This document shows positions 1 through 8,814 of a DNA stretch of 37,987 nucleotides, piece after piece; the first letter of the stretch is position 1, and every line of letters begins with the position of its first letter. The notes below the pieces were generated by a model. That model was not told the DNA's origin, made no database searches, and was given only the letters and a program-made list of their open reading frames with translations. The stretch is taken from NCBI GenBank assembly GCA_013214715.1, contig JABSSB010000125.1, positions 1-37,987 of the forward strand. Direction: 5' to 3'. Source of the stretch: Paracoccaceae bacterium (GTDB lineage Bacteria; Pseudomonadota; Alphaproteobacteria; Rhodobacterales; Rhodobacteraceae). The position numbers and the translations under genes were made by a program.

Positions 1-48
1 TGGTGCCTGCGGGCATGCGTTTGGCTGATTGCCAGACCGGAGCCCGCC

Positions 49-940
49 ATGCCCCTGCCCCCGCTACCTGACGCTGATTGGGTCGATACCAAGGACACCC
101 TGCATCTGTTTTTGCAGATCATCGGCAAAATCCGCCTGGAAACGCATCCCAAGCTGAACCATTGGTGGCATGTGACGCTTTATCCGCATGTGCGCGGCCT
201 GACCACCGGGCGCATCCCCTATGGCACTGGCGGGTTCGAAATTCTCTATGACAGGGTCGATCACGAGGTCACGCTGTCTCGGCATGACGGGCGGCAAAGC
301 GGGTTTTCCGTGCCCGGCCTGACGGTGGTCGAGTTTTACGATGCCCTCTTTTCGCGGCTCAACGCATTTGATCTCGACATCCAGATCAAGGCCGAACCCT
401 ATGACACCAAATCCAAGACACCTTTTGCCAAAGATACCGCCCCCGCGCCTATGATGCGCAGGCCGTGACGCAGTTCTGGCGCGCGCTTTGCGTGATTTCA
501 GGCGTTTTTGAAACCTAACGTACCACCTTCGTGGGCAAACAGACCCTCGTCCAGCCTTGTTGGCACAGCTTCGATCTGGTCGTGACGCGCTTTTCCCGAG
601 AGGCACACCCGCTGCAAGGCGGCACGCAATCGGATCGGTAGGCCTATTCCCACGCCGTGATCTCGGTCGGGTTCTGACCCGGCGATGACAGCTGCCCCGA
701 AGCTGCCTTTTTAGCTATGCCTATCCCGAACCCGACGGCATGGCGCAAATCCTGCTGGCGCCCGATACCGCCGTCTGGGCCGAAAAGAATGGCGGCGCGC
801 TGGCGATCCTGACATATGACGACGCCCGGCCGGCTGAAGATCCGTCCCAAGCGATTCTGTCCTTTTTGCACAGCCTCTATGACGGGGCAGCCAATCGCTG
901 CGGATGGCCGACACAGGATGTCTGGCACGACCACGCCTGA
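49..940 (+). pseudogene. DUF5996 family protein, degraded (frameshifts plus in-frame stops)
   Basis: ORF 49-468 (LPDADWVDTKDTLHLFLQIIGKIRLETHPKLNHWWHVTLY...) is the DUF5996 N-terminal half. Homology continues in another frame (YDAQAVTQFWRALCVISGVFET*RTTFVGKQTLVQPCWHSFDLVVTRFSREAHP...*AYSHAVISVGF*PGDD) with TAA, TAG and TGA stops, then shifts again into SYAYPEPDGMAQILLAPDTAVW...ILSFLHSLYDGAANRCGW. Confidence 0.8.
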
Positions 941-1120
941 GAAGCGGCCGATACCGTTAACATGCGCCAATTGGCCCCAGAGATTTCCAAAACGCGACGT
1001 CCCAAGCTCAAGACGTGACGATTTTGCCCTGTCTCCCGCCCCGCTTCGCTTATATCAAGCGGGACATGGAATTCGAAAGGCGGGCAAAGTCGCCCAGCCC
1101 ATAGTGAGGAGAAAACGCCG

Positions 1121-1879
1121 ATGAAGGTGCTCGTGCCCGTCAAGCGCGTGATCGACTATAACGTGAAGGTTCGCGTCAAAGCGGACGGTTCCGGCGTCGA
1201 TCTGGCCAATGTGAAAATGTCGATGAACCCCTTTGACGAGATTGCCGTCGAAGAGGCCATCCGCCTGAAAGAAGCTGGCAAGGCTGATGAAATCATCGCC
1301 GTGTCGATCGGCGTGAAGCAGGCGCAGGAAACCCTGCGCACCGCGCTGGCCATGGGCGCCGACCGCGCGATCCTGGTCGTGGCCGCCGATGACGTGCATG
1401 CCGATATCGAACCGCTCGCCGTTGCCAAGATCCTCAAAGCTGTGATCGATGAAGAGCAGCCGGGCCTTGTGCTCTGTGGCAAGCAGGCGATCGACAATGA
1501 CATGAACGCCACTGGGCAGATGCTGTCGGCTCTGCTGGGCTGGTCTCAGGCGACCTTTGCCTCCGAGGTGGACGTGGATGGCGACACCGCCACCGTGACC
1601 CGCGAAGTCGATGGCGGTCTGCAGACCATCAAGGTCAAGATGCCCGCGATCATCTCGGTCGATCTGCGCCTGAATGAGCCGCGCTATGCCTCGCTGCCCA
1701 ACATCATGAAAGCCAAGAAAAAGCCGCTGGATGAAAAAACCGCCGCCGATTACGGCGTCGATGTCACCCCGCGTCTGGAAATCGTCGGCACAGCCGAACC
1801 GGCCGAACGCGCTGCCGGAATCAAAGTGGGCTCGGTCGACGAGCTGGTCGAGAAACTCAAAGAAGCGGGGGCTGTATAA
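1121..1879 (+). CDS. etfB: Electron transfer flavoprotein subunit beta
   Basis: [53 protein letters not shown] is a typical EtfB N-terminus; stop overlaps the etfA start (TAATG). Confidence 0.97.
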   Translation: MKVLVPVKRVIDYNVKVRVKADGSGVDLANVKMSMNPFDEIAVEEAIRLKEAGKADEIIAVSIGVKQAQETLRTALAMGADRAILVVAADDVHADIEPLAVAKILKAVIDEEQPGLVLCGKQAIDNDMNATGQMLSALLGWSQATFASEVDVDGDTATVTREVDGGLQTIKVKMPAIISVDLRLNEPRYASLPNIMKAKKKPLDEKTAADYGVDVTPRLEIVGTAEPAERAAGIKVGSVDELVEKLKEAGAV

Positions 1880-2808
1880 TGGCTGTTCTTCTGCTGGCTG
1901 AAGTCAACAATGGTGAACTGGCGATGGACGCGACCGCAAAGGCCGTGACCGCCGCCAAAGCTCTGGGCGATGTGACGGTTCTGGCCGCGGGCGGCTCTGC
2001 TGCCGCTGCGGGCGAAGCCGCTGCCAAGATCGACGGTGTGTCCAAGGTTCTCGTGGCCGAAGACGAAACGCTGGGCCACCGTCTGGCCGAAAGCACTGCT
2101 GCGCTGATCGCCGGTCTGGCCGATGGCTATGAGCATATCGTGGCCCCTGCCACGACCGACGCCAAAAACGTGATGCCCCGCGTGGCCGCGCTGCTGGACG
2201 TGATGGTGATCTCGGACGCCACTGCCGTGATCGACGGCGCCACGTTCGAGCGTCCGATCTATGCCGGCAACGCGATCCAGACGGTGAAATCCTCGGACGC
2301 GACAAAAGTCGTGACCTTCCGCACCGCGAACTTTGATGCGGCAGGCGAAGGCGGCGCGGCAGCGGTCGAAGCCATCTCGGTCGGTGCGGCAGATGGGCTG
2401 TCGGAATGGGTCGAAGACAAGGTCGCCGAAAGCGATCGTCCTGAACTGACTTCGGCTGGCGTGGTTGTCTCGGGCGGCCGTGGCGTTGGCTCCGAAGACG
2501 ATTTCAAGCTGATCGAAACCCTCGCAGACAAGCTGGGCGCGGCTGTGGGCGCCTCGCGTGCAGCGGTTGATTCGGGCTATGCCCCGAACGATTGGCAGGT
2601 GGGCCAGACCGGCAAGGTCGTCGCGCCTGATCTCTATGTTGCCGTCGGCATTTCCGGTGCGATCCAGCACCTGGCCGGTATGAAAGACAGCAAGATCATC
2701 GTCGCGATCAACAAGGACGAAGAGGCCCCGATCTTTCAGGTGGCCGACTATGGTCTGGTCGCTGACCTCTTCGACGCGGTCCCGGACCTGACTAGCAAGC
2801 TGGGCTAA
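1879..2808 (+). CDS. etfA: Electron transfer flavoprotein subunit alpha
   Basis: C-terminal FAD-binding signature ([40 protein letters not shown]...[59 protein letters not shown]). Confidence 0.98.
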   Translation: MAVLLLAEVNNGELAMDATAKAVTAAKALGDVTVLAAGGSAAAAGEAAAKIDGVSKVLVAEDETLGHRLAESTAALIAGLADGYEHIVAPATTDAKNVMPRVAALLDVMVISDATAVIDGATFERPIYAGNAIQTVKSSDATKVVTFRTANFDAAGEGGAAAVEAISVGAADGLSEWVEDKVAESDRPELTSAGVVVSGGRGVGSEDDFKLIETLADKLGAAVGASRAAVDSGYAPNDWQVGQTGKVVAPDLYVAVGISGAIQHLAGMKDSKIIVAINKDEEAPIFQVADYGLVADLFDAVPDLTSKLG

Positions 2809-2868
2809 ACCCCGTAACGCGCCCCACCCGCGCAGGCCTCGCCTGCGCGCACAGGGGATCAGATCACG

Positions 2869-2901
2869 CCCTTGCCGATCGCGGTCGACAAGGGTTTTTT
2901 T
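2869..2901 (+). terminator. Rho-independent terminator-like hairpin downstream of etfA
   Basis: CCCTTG...CAAGGG stem followed immediately by T7; lies between convergent etfA and the hybrid kinase. An additional 9-bp hairpin (CGCGCAGGC-CTC-GCCTGCGCG) sits at about 2829-2849. Confidence 0.6.
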
Positions 2902-2927
2902 ATGCCTTGGCCCCGTCGTAGGATGTT

Positions 2928-4445
2928 TCAGGCCGTTCTGGCGCTTTGGGCCTGATGCAATGTCGCGGCAAGTTCTCGCAAGGTGAACGGCTTTCGTAAA
3001 ATCGCCTGCTGCGCCAAAGCCCCGGTCAGACTGCCATAGGTCTCTGGCGCAAAGCCGGTCATGAAGACCGGACAAATCTTTGGGTAAAGCGCCAGCAGAT
3101 CTGTGACCACGCTGGGGCCACGATCTCCATCGGCCAGAACGATATCGCACAGGACAATGTCAAACCCGTCATTCTCGCGCGCGGCCCGAAAGGCTTCGTC
3201 CCGGCTGGTGGCAATGACGGCCTGGAAATTCAGACTGAGAAGCTGTTTTTGCAACAAACCGGCAAGCTCGTGATTGTCCTCGATCACCAAAACGCTTTCC
3301 GTGGTGGCCTGCCAGACATAGCCCGGAGTTTGCGTCGCAAAGGACGCACGCGTCTTGCTCCGCGGCATCAGCAGGGACACGGTGGTGCCTTTGCCTTTGA
3401 TGGAATCGATACGCAGTTCTCCGCCGGATTGTTTGACGAAGCCATCCACCATCGACAAACCAAGCCCTGAGCCTTTCCCAACCGGTTTGGTCGTAAAGAA
3501 CGGATCGCGCGCCTGGCGCATCACGGGGTCTGTCATGCCGCTGCCCGTGTCGCGCAGGGCGATTTCGACATAGTCCGGGCCGGTGTCGTGGTTATGGCCA
3601 GCGGATCGATTGCGGCAAGACAGGGTAATCCGCCCTGCTCCGTCAATCGCATCGCGCGCGTTCACGGTCAGGTTCACCAACGCCTCTTCCAACGGCGCCG
3701 GATCGGCATCGATCAGCCAGGTATCCACCGCCAGATCAAGATCAAGGCGGATATCTGCCCCGGTCAGGCGATCCAACATGGACGCGATCCCGCAGATCGT
3801 ATCCACCACATTCACCTGCGTCGAGCGCAGCGGCTGTTTGCGGGCAAAAGCCAACAGCCGATGTGTCAACTCGCCCCCCCGCTTGGCCGCGGCGATAATG
3901 CTTTCGACCAATTCCCGATCGCTGCGCTTGTCATATTGCAGCAATTCCGCAGCCCCCATGATGGCCGCCAGAATATTGTTGAAATCATGCGCCACCCCAC
4001 CGCTGAGATGCCCGATGGTTTCCATTTTCTGCGCCTGCCGCAGCTTGGCCTCTGTCTCGATCTGATCCGAGACATCCTGCACCATGCCGCTGAACCCGCA
4101 GGGATTGCCATGCGGATCGCGCAGCACAATCGCCGTTTGACGCATATGACGCAGGTTCCCATCGGGATGCAGAACACGGTATTCGGCGTTGAAATAGTCG
4201 TCTTGCGAGCCCTCGAAATCCTCAAGGCGCTTCAGCCCCTCGATGTCGTCAGGATGCACAAGGTCAAAAAACGCGTCAATGCTGCCGGTGAAGTCGTCAG
4301 GCGAGACGCCAAACAGCTCAAGCGTTTCCGCTGACCACAGCAGTTCTTCGTCTTCGGTCACTTCCCAAGTGCCAATTTTGGCAACGCGATGCACCTCTCG
4401 CAACAGCCCCGTGCGAAGCTTGGGTTCCTTGCGCTGCTGCCTCAT
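2928..4445 (-). CDS. PAS-domain hybrid sensor histidine kinase with C-terminal receiver domain
   Basis: H-box (AQKMETIGHLSGGVAHDFNNILAAIMGAAELL), N box (VNLTVNARDAI), G boxes (DTGSGM, GKGSGLGLSMVDGFVKQSGG) and a receiver domain (VLVIEDNHELAGLLQ...DIVLCDIVL). Confidence 0.93.
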   Translation of the reverse strand: MRQQRKEPKLRTGLLREVHRVAKIGTWEVTEDEELLWSAETLELFGVSPDDFTGSIDAFFDLVHPDDIEGLKRLEDFEGSQDDYFNAEYRVLHPDGNLRHMRQTAIVLRDPHGNPCGFSGMVQDVSDQIETEAKLRQAQKMETIGHLSGGVAHDFNNILAAIMGAAELLQYDKRSDRELVESIIAAAKRGGELTHRLLAFARKQPLRSTQVNVVDTICGIASMLDRLTGADIRLDLDLAVDTWLIDADPAPLEEALVNLTVNARDAIDGAGRITLSCRNRSAGHNHDTGPDYVEIALRDTGSGMTDPVMRQARDPFFTTKPVGKGSGLGLSMVDGFVKQSGGELRIDSIKGKGTTVSLLMPRSKTRASFATQTPGYVWQATTESVLVIEDNHELAGLLQKQLLSLNFQAVIATSRDEAFRAARENDGFDIVLCDIVLADGDRGPSVVTDLLALYPKICPVFMTGFAPETYGSLTGALAQQAILRKPFTLRELAATLHQAQSARTA

Positions 4446-4719
4446 GACGTGCCCCGCTGCCTCCCTGCACGCGCGCGATCGGTCGTCAGTTTTTCCAGCC
4501 GGTCATCGCAAAGCAAGGTTTTTTTGACTGTGTTTCGCCGCAGGCCTGCGGCGTACAGCCGCGTGTGTCATCACATATGCACAGCCTGCCCCACATGGTA
4601 GCCGCGCGGCGATGCCGGGTTTTCGGCCTGGCCCTGCTGCGTCGCGGCGTCTGAGTCATAGACAAATCGCGCGCAAACGCTAAAGCATGTGAGCGACAGA
4701 CAGGAAAGGCTTGGATCCC

Positions 4720-5598
4720 ATGGCAGACATCAAAAGCGTAGGTGTGATCGGCGCCGGGCAAATGGGCAACGGGATTGCGCATGTGCTGGCCCTTGCCGAA
4801 TATGACGTTGTGCTCAGCGATGTCAGCGCCGACGCCCTGACCCGTGCGGTGGATACGATCCGCACGAACATGGTCCGGCAGGTCAGTCGCGGCAAGATCG
4901 ATGAGGCCACGATGGACACCGCTCTGGGCCGCATTGTCACCTCGCAGGATATGGCCGTGGTGGGACAAACCGATCTTGTGATCGAATCCGCGACCGAGCG
5001 TGAGACGATCAAACAGGCGATCTTCGAGGATGTTCAGCCACATCTGAAACCGACCACGATCCTGACCTCCAACACCTCGTCGATCTCGATCACGCGACTG
5101 GCCTCGCGCACCGACCGGCCCGAACGCTTCATGGGGTTTCACTTCATGAACCCGGTCCCGGTCATGCCGCTGGTTGAACTGATCCGGGGCATTGCGACGG
5201 ACCAACCCACCTTTGACGCCTGCCAGACCGTGGTGGACAAGCTTGGCAAGACCTCCGCCAGCGCCGAAGACTTTCCCGCCTTCATCGTGAACCGCATCCT
5301 GATGCCGATGATCAACGAAGCGGTCTACACGCTTTATGAAGGGGTCGGAAATGTCGAATCCATCGACAGCGCGATGAAACTTGGGGCAAACCACCCGATG
5401 GGCCCGCTGCAACTGGCGGATTTCATCGGGCTCGACACCTGCCTGGCGATCATGAATGTGCTGCATGACGGGCTGGCCGACACGAAATACCGCCCCTGCC
5501 CGCTGCTGACCAAATATGTCGAAGCCGGATGGCTGGGCCGCAAATCGCAACGCGGCTTCTATGATTACCGCGGCGACGTACCGGTTCCGACCCGGTAG
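4720..5598 (+). CDS. hbd: 3-hydroxybutyryl-CoA dehydrogenase
   Basis: Rossmann motif VGVIGAGQMGNGIAHVLA; TSNTSSISITRLASRTDRPERFMGFHFMNPVPVMPLVELIRG; C-terminal NHPMGPLQLADFIGLDTCLAIMNVLHDGL. Confidence 0.95.
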   Translation: MADIKSVGVIGAGQMGNGIAHVLALAEYDVVLSDVSADALTRAVDTIRTNMVRQVSRGKIDEATMDTALGRIVTSQDMAVVGQTDLVIESATERETIKQAIFEDVQPHLKPTTILTSNTSSISITRLASRTDRPERFMGFHFMNPVPVMPLVELIRGIATDQPTFDACQTVVDKLGKTSASAEDFPAFIVNRILMPMINEAVYTLYEGVGNVESIDSAMKLGANHPMGPLQLADFIGLDTCLAIMNVLHDGLADTKYRPCPLLTKYVEAGWLGRKSQRGFYDYRGDVPVPTR

Positions 5599-5599
5599 A

Positions 5600-5762
5600 A
5601 AGGAAACACTCCCGCGCGCCCCTTTGCGCCGCCTGCGGCGGTCGCCGGGGCCCTTGGGCCGGGCGCCGCATCCCTGCGGGCTGCGGCGCTGCACCGCTCA
5701 AAACTGGGCACATCCCCAATTTCTTCTCTTGAAAAATACCCCCGCCGGAGGCCAGCTGCTGC
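5600..5762. repeat. GC-rich intergenic hairpin region with TTCTCTTGAAAAATACCCCCGCCGGAGGC element
   Basis: Multiple short inverted repeats (CCGCCTGCGGCGG, GGCCCTTGGGCC, GGCGCCGCATCCCTGCGGGCTGCGGCGCC-like) followed by an AAAATACCCCCGCCGGAGG-type motif, resembling dispersed intergenic elements I recall from Rhodobacterales; only one copy in this window. Confidence 0.4.
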
Positions 5763-5844
5763 AAGGACGCTTGCCCGCGCCGCCGCAGAGGCAGCGCGTA
5801 TCACATCGGCGTACTCAGGTCGCACCAAATGCTGAAAGGACCGG

Positions 5845-6738
5845 TCAATCGGTCAGGGACAGCGTGTGGTCACGTAGCCAGGCCATGAACTGGCGCGGGT
5901 CATTGCCCATCTCATCCACCTTGGCCGGATCCAGCGGATGCCCCACAATCGGCCCCTGCGGCTTGTTGAGCGCATGCACGATCTCATGCAACAGCAAGCC
6001 CTGCCGCAACACCGGAGAGACCTGATTGGCAATCTGATACAACCGCGAATTGGCGCCGGGGAATTTCATCGGCACCACGGTCGCGCCGGATTTACGGATC
6101 ATCTTGGCCGTGAACACATTCCACTCCGCCTCGATTGCGGGGCCGAACCATGTCTCGGAATGAGCCACCACACCCGACGGAAACAGCGCCACGACACCTC
6201 CGGCTTTGAGATGCGCCATCGCCTCGGCGCGCATCTTCACGCCTTTGCGCTGCGCCTCGGGATCATGCGGAAACGGAACCGGGATCATGTAAGAGCCCGC
6301 GACCTCGTCCAGATCGGTCAGAAGCGACCGGGTCAGAATGCGGTAATCATCGCGCACCCGCCCAATCAGATCGGCAAAGATCATGCCATCGACCATACCA
6401 TGCGGGTGATTGGCCACCACGATGACCGGGCCAGTCGCCGGGATGCGCGCCAATTGCTCGGCCGGGGTGGTCAGGTCGATCCCCATCACATCCAGCGCCG
6501 CGCGCCAGAATTTCTGCCCCCGCGGCGCGCCTTGGCGTTCGAATTCCTTGATCAACCGCAGCACCGTCAACTTGCCGGTCAGCGCTTCGATCACGCGGAT
6601 CAGCGCCGATTTGCGCGGGTCTTCAAAGGTCGTCGCATAAGACAGCCGTCGCCGATCGTAGCTTCTGAAATCGACCGTGCCCAGATCCTCATCGACCTTG
6701 GCGCGTGCAGGCGAGGTATTTTGAAAGCTGTCTACCAC
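5845..6738 (-). CDS. Lysophospholipid (1-acylglycerol-3-phosphate) acyltransferase family protein
   Basis: GPVIVVANHPHGMVDGMIFADLIG acyltransferase motif and GGVVALFPSGVVAHSE. Confidence 0.88.
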   Translation of the reverse strand: MVDSFQNTSPARAKVDEDLGTVDFRSYDRRRLSYATTFEDPRKSALIRVIEALTGKLTVLRLIKEFERQGAPRGQKFWRAALDVMGIDLTTPAEQLARIPATGPVIVVANHPHGMVDGMIFADLIGRVRDDYRILTRSLLTDLDEVAGSYMIPVPFPHDPEAQRKGVKMRAEAMAHLKAGGVVALFPSGVVAHSETWFGPAIEAEWNVFTAKMIRKSGATVVPMKFPGANSRLYQIANQVSPVLRQGLLLHEIVHALNKPQGPIVGHPLDPAKVDEMGNDPRQFMAWLRDHTLSLTD

Positions 6739-6773
6739 GTGGCCGTTCCGTTCTGTCCTGTCACGCGGGGCGT

Positions 6774-7043
6774 TCAGAACCCTTCGCCAAACTTGTCCGC
6801 GACCAATTCCTCGATCGCATCGGCCAATGCGTCGGCATCATCCCCCGCCGTTTCGATGTCAATAGTCGTTCCCTTGGCCGCTGCCAACATCAAAAGTCCC
6901 ATGATGCTGTCACCCGAGGCGCTCATGCCATCGCGGGACACCGTGACCTGCGCCGCATAGCCTTCGGCCAGCTCCACAAGCTTGGCCGAAGCCCGCGCAT
7001 GCAGACCTTTTTCATTCACAATCTTCAACGTTTTAATGGTCAT
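6774..7043 (-). CDS. ptsH: HPr family phosphocarrier protein
   Basis: KIVNEKGLHARASAKLVELAEGY: HPr phosphorylatable-His motif; 89 aa. Confidence 0.95.
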   Translation of the reverse strand: MTIKTLKIVNEKGLHARASAKLVELAEGYAAQVTVSRDGMSASGDSIMGLLMLAAAKGTTIDIETAGDDADALADAIEELVADKFGEGF

Positions 7044-7064
7044 CGTGTCGTTGTTCCAAGTCCG

Positions 7065-7457
7065 TCAGGCCCGCGGAATGCGGCGGGCATCAATGTATTT
7101 TCGTCCAGCATCCATCGCGACATCTACGGCCCGCTCAAGTGGCAGACGGCGGGATTTCGCCAATTTCAGCAGCAAGGGCAGGTTGGCACCGTAAAGGATC
7201 AGCCGGTTTTCTGCCATACAGGCCGGTAAAGACAGATTCGACGGAGAGCCGCCAAACAGATCGGTCACCACGACCACCCCGTCCCCGTCATCCACCGCAT
7301 CCGCGGCGGCGCTGATTTCGGCTTTCTTGTCGTCGCGGTCATGATCCGCTTCGATGGTAATGGCGCGAATGCCCTGCTGGCGTCCCAGCACATGCTCCAC
7401 CGCCGAGAGATACTCTCGAGCCAACCCGCCATGGGCCACAATCACGATGCCGATCAC
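7065..7457 (-). CDS. PTS mannose-type EIIA domain protein
   Basis: MIGIVIVAHGGLAREYLSAVEHVLG and VVVVTDLFGGSPSNLSLP; position between ptsH and rapZ. Confidence 0.93.
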   Translation of the reverse strand: MIGIVIVAHGGLAREYLSAVEHVLGRQQGIRAITIEADHDRDDKKAEISAAADAVDDGDGVVVVTDLFGGSPSNLSLPACMAENRLILYGANLPLLLKLAKSRRLPLERAVDVAMDAGRKYIDARRIPRA

Positions 7458-7460
7458 TGG

Positions 7461-8357
7461 TCAGGTCCCGCGCGCTGCTGTCTTCCGTTCCATTTCGTGA
7501 TGCCTAATTGACACCTGCACATCCTCTTCCGCAAGCACAGATGCAAGTCTTTCGGCCAGCGTCACCGATCTGTGTTGCCCGCCGGTGCAGCCAAAGCCGA
7601 TCGACAGGTGTGATTTGCCCTCTTCGCCATAAGCCGGCAACAGAAATCGGGTCATGTCGGAGACCCGATCAAAAAACGGCGCAAAGCGCGCATCGGCCAT
7701 GACGTGATCCTGCACCGCCTGATCCTGCCCGGTCAGGCCGCGCAGTTCGGGCACCCAATATGGATTTCTCAAAAACCGCACGTCAAACACCATGTCCAGC
7801 CCCGGCGGCATACCGCGTTTGTAAGAAAACGAATGCAGCACCACCGACAATCCCTGCGCCGCACTGCCCTTTGCGAACCACGCCCGGATTGCGGCGCGCG
7901 TGTCATGCACCGTCAGGCTGGTCGTGTCGATCACCACATCGGCCAGATCGCGCACCTGGCTCAGCAGATCCATCTCCAGCGCGATGCCGGTCATCGGATC
8001 TTCGCTGGCGGCCATCGGATGCCGGCGGCGGGTTTCGGAAAAGCGCCGCTGCAGCACATCGGGCGCGCAATCGAGATAGAGAACCGTCACTTTCAGATCG
8101 GGCCGCGCGCGCTGCGTGCCGATCAGATCGACCAGCCGGGTGGTTGAAAACTCGCGGTTCCGCGCGTCGATGCCCACAGCCAGCGGTCGTTCCGTCGCGG
8201 GGGCGGCGCTGTCGGTCAGGCGTGGCACAAAGCTCAGCGGGATATTGTCTACCGCCTCAAAGCCCGCATCCTCCAGCGCATTGATCGCGGTGGACCGCCC
8301 GGCCCCGGATGGTCCGGTCACAAGCACAACACGCTGAGGCATCTTGGACATGGGCAT
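7461..8357 (-). CDS. rapZ: RNase adapter protein RapZ (YvcJ family)
   Basis: VVLVTGPSGAGRSTAINALEDAGFEAVDNIPLS; SFSYKRGMPPGLDMVFDVRFLRNPYWVPELRGLTGQD; IGFGCTGGQHRSVTLAERLA. Confidence 0.96.
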   Translation of the reverse strand: MPMSKMPQRVVLVTGPSGAGRSTAINALEDAGFEAVDNIPLSFVPRLTDSAAPATERPLAVGIDARNREFSTTRLVDLIGTQRARPDLKVTVLYLDCAPDVLQRRFSETRRRHPMAASEDPMTGIALEMDLLSQVRDLADVVIDTTSLTVHDTRAAIRAWFAKGSAAQGLSVVLHSFSYKRGMPPGLDMVFDVRFLRNPYWVPELRGLTGQDQAVQDHVMADARFAPFFDRVSDMTRFLLPAYGEEGKSHLSIGFGCTGGQHRSVTLAERLASVLAEEDVQVSIRHHEMERKTAARGT

Positions 8358-8363
8358 TGGCTT

Positions 8364-8804
8364 TCAGTCAGACAGCCCCCGCAGATAAAGCAGAAGCGAC
8401 GCCGCGAACTGTGCCCCTTCGACACGAAATAGCAAGGGGAGCGAATGTCCCATGCAAAGGTATTTGCGATCCTGCGACGGATAGCGATCGCTTTCGCTGT
8501 GGTTCAGGTCCAAGACCGCCCAAAGCGGCACGCTGTCGCGCAGCAGCACGGGCAACAGGCCGATGCCGCGCGCCTCGATCGCGGCGATGTCGGGATTGGC
8601 GACCTGAGCGACCGGGCGACCCGCTGTGGGCGTCAGCCGGATCAGGTCATCGCCCACCAACTCAGCCCCAAGGGCGATCATCTGGATGGCGAGGCTGGAT
8701 TTGCCCGACCCGGAGGACCCAAGGATCAAAAGTCCCCGCCCGTCGACAGCCACGCAAGTGGCATGAACCAGGTCACCGCCCGACCCGTCAGACGGCAGGC
8801 TCAC
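8364..8804 (-). CDS. hprK: Short alphaproteobacterial HPr kinase/phosphorylase
   Basis: VHATCVAVDGRGLLILGSSGSGKSSLAIQMIALGAELVGDDLIRL. The start is inferred as GTG (VSLPSDG) overlapping the end of the upstream kinase gene; the listed ATG at 8870 is probably too far upstream. Confidence 0.88.
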   Translation of the reverse strand: MSLPSDGSGGDLVHATCVAVDGRGLLILGSSGSGKSSLAIQMIALGAELVGDDLIRLTPTAGRPVAQVANPDIAAIEARGIGLLPVLLRDSVPLWAVLDLNHSESDRYPSQDRKYLCMGHSLPLLFRVEGAQFAASLLLYLRGLSD

Positions 8805-8814
8805 AGGCGAAGGC

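Noticed and set aside
1750-3150. 466-aa ORF antisense to etfA and downstream sequence
   Set aside because: Shadow ORF in high-GC DNA; low-complexity Arg/Gly/His-rich translation, and the opposite strand carries clear EtfA.
4486-5694. 402-aa minus-strand ORF opposite hbd
   Set aside because: Antisense to a confidently assigned 3-hydroxybutyryl-CoA dehydrogenase; no recognisable family.
5845-6738. Acyltransferase motif HPHGMVD (HX5D rather than HX4D)
   Set aside because: NHPxGxxDG variants are common in this acyltransferase subfamily.
5938-6960. 340-aa plus-strand ORF opposite the acyltransferase and ptsH
   Set aside because: Antisense shadow ORF spanning two real genes; composition typical of frame artefacts.
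8364-8804. HprK appears truncated (about 146 aa, lacks N-terminal domain)
   Set aside because: Short HprK is the known form in alphaproteobacteria, so this is not a pseudogene or novelty.
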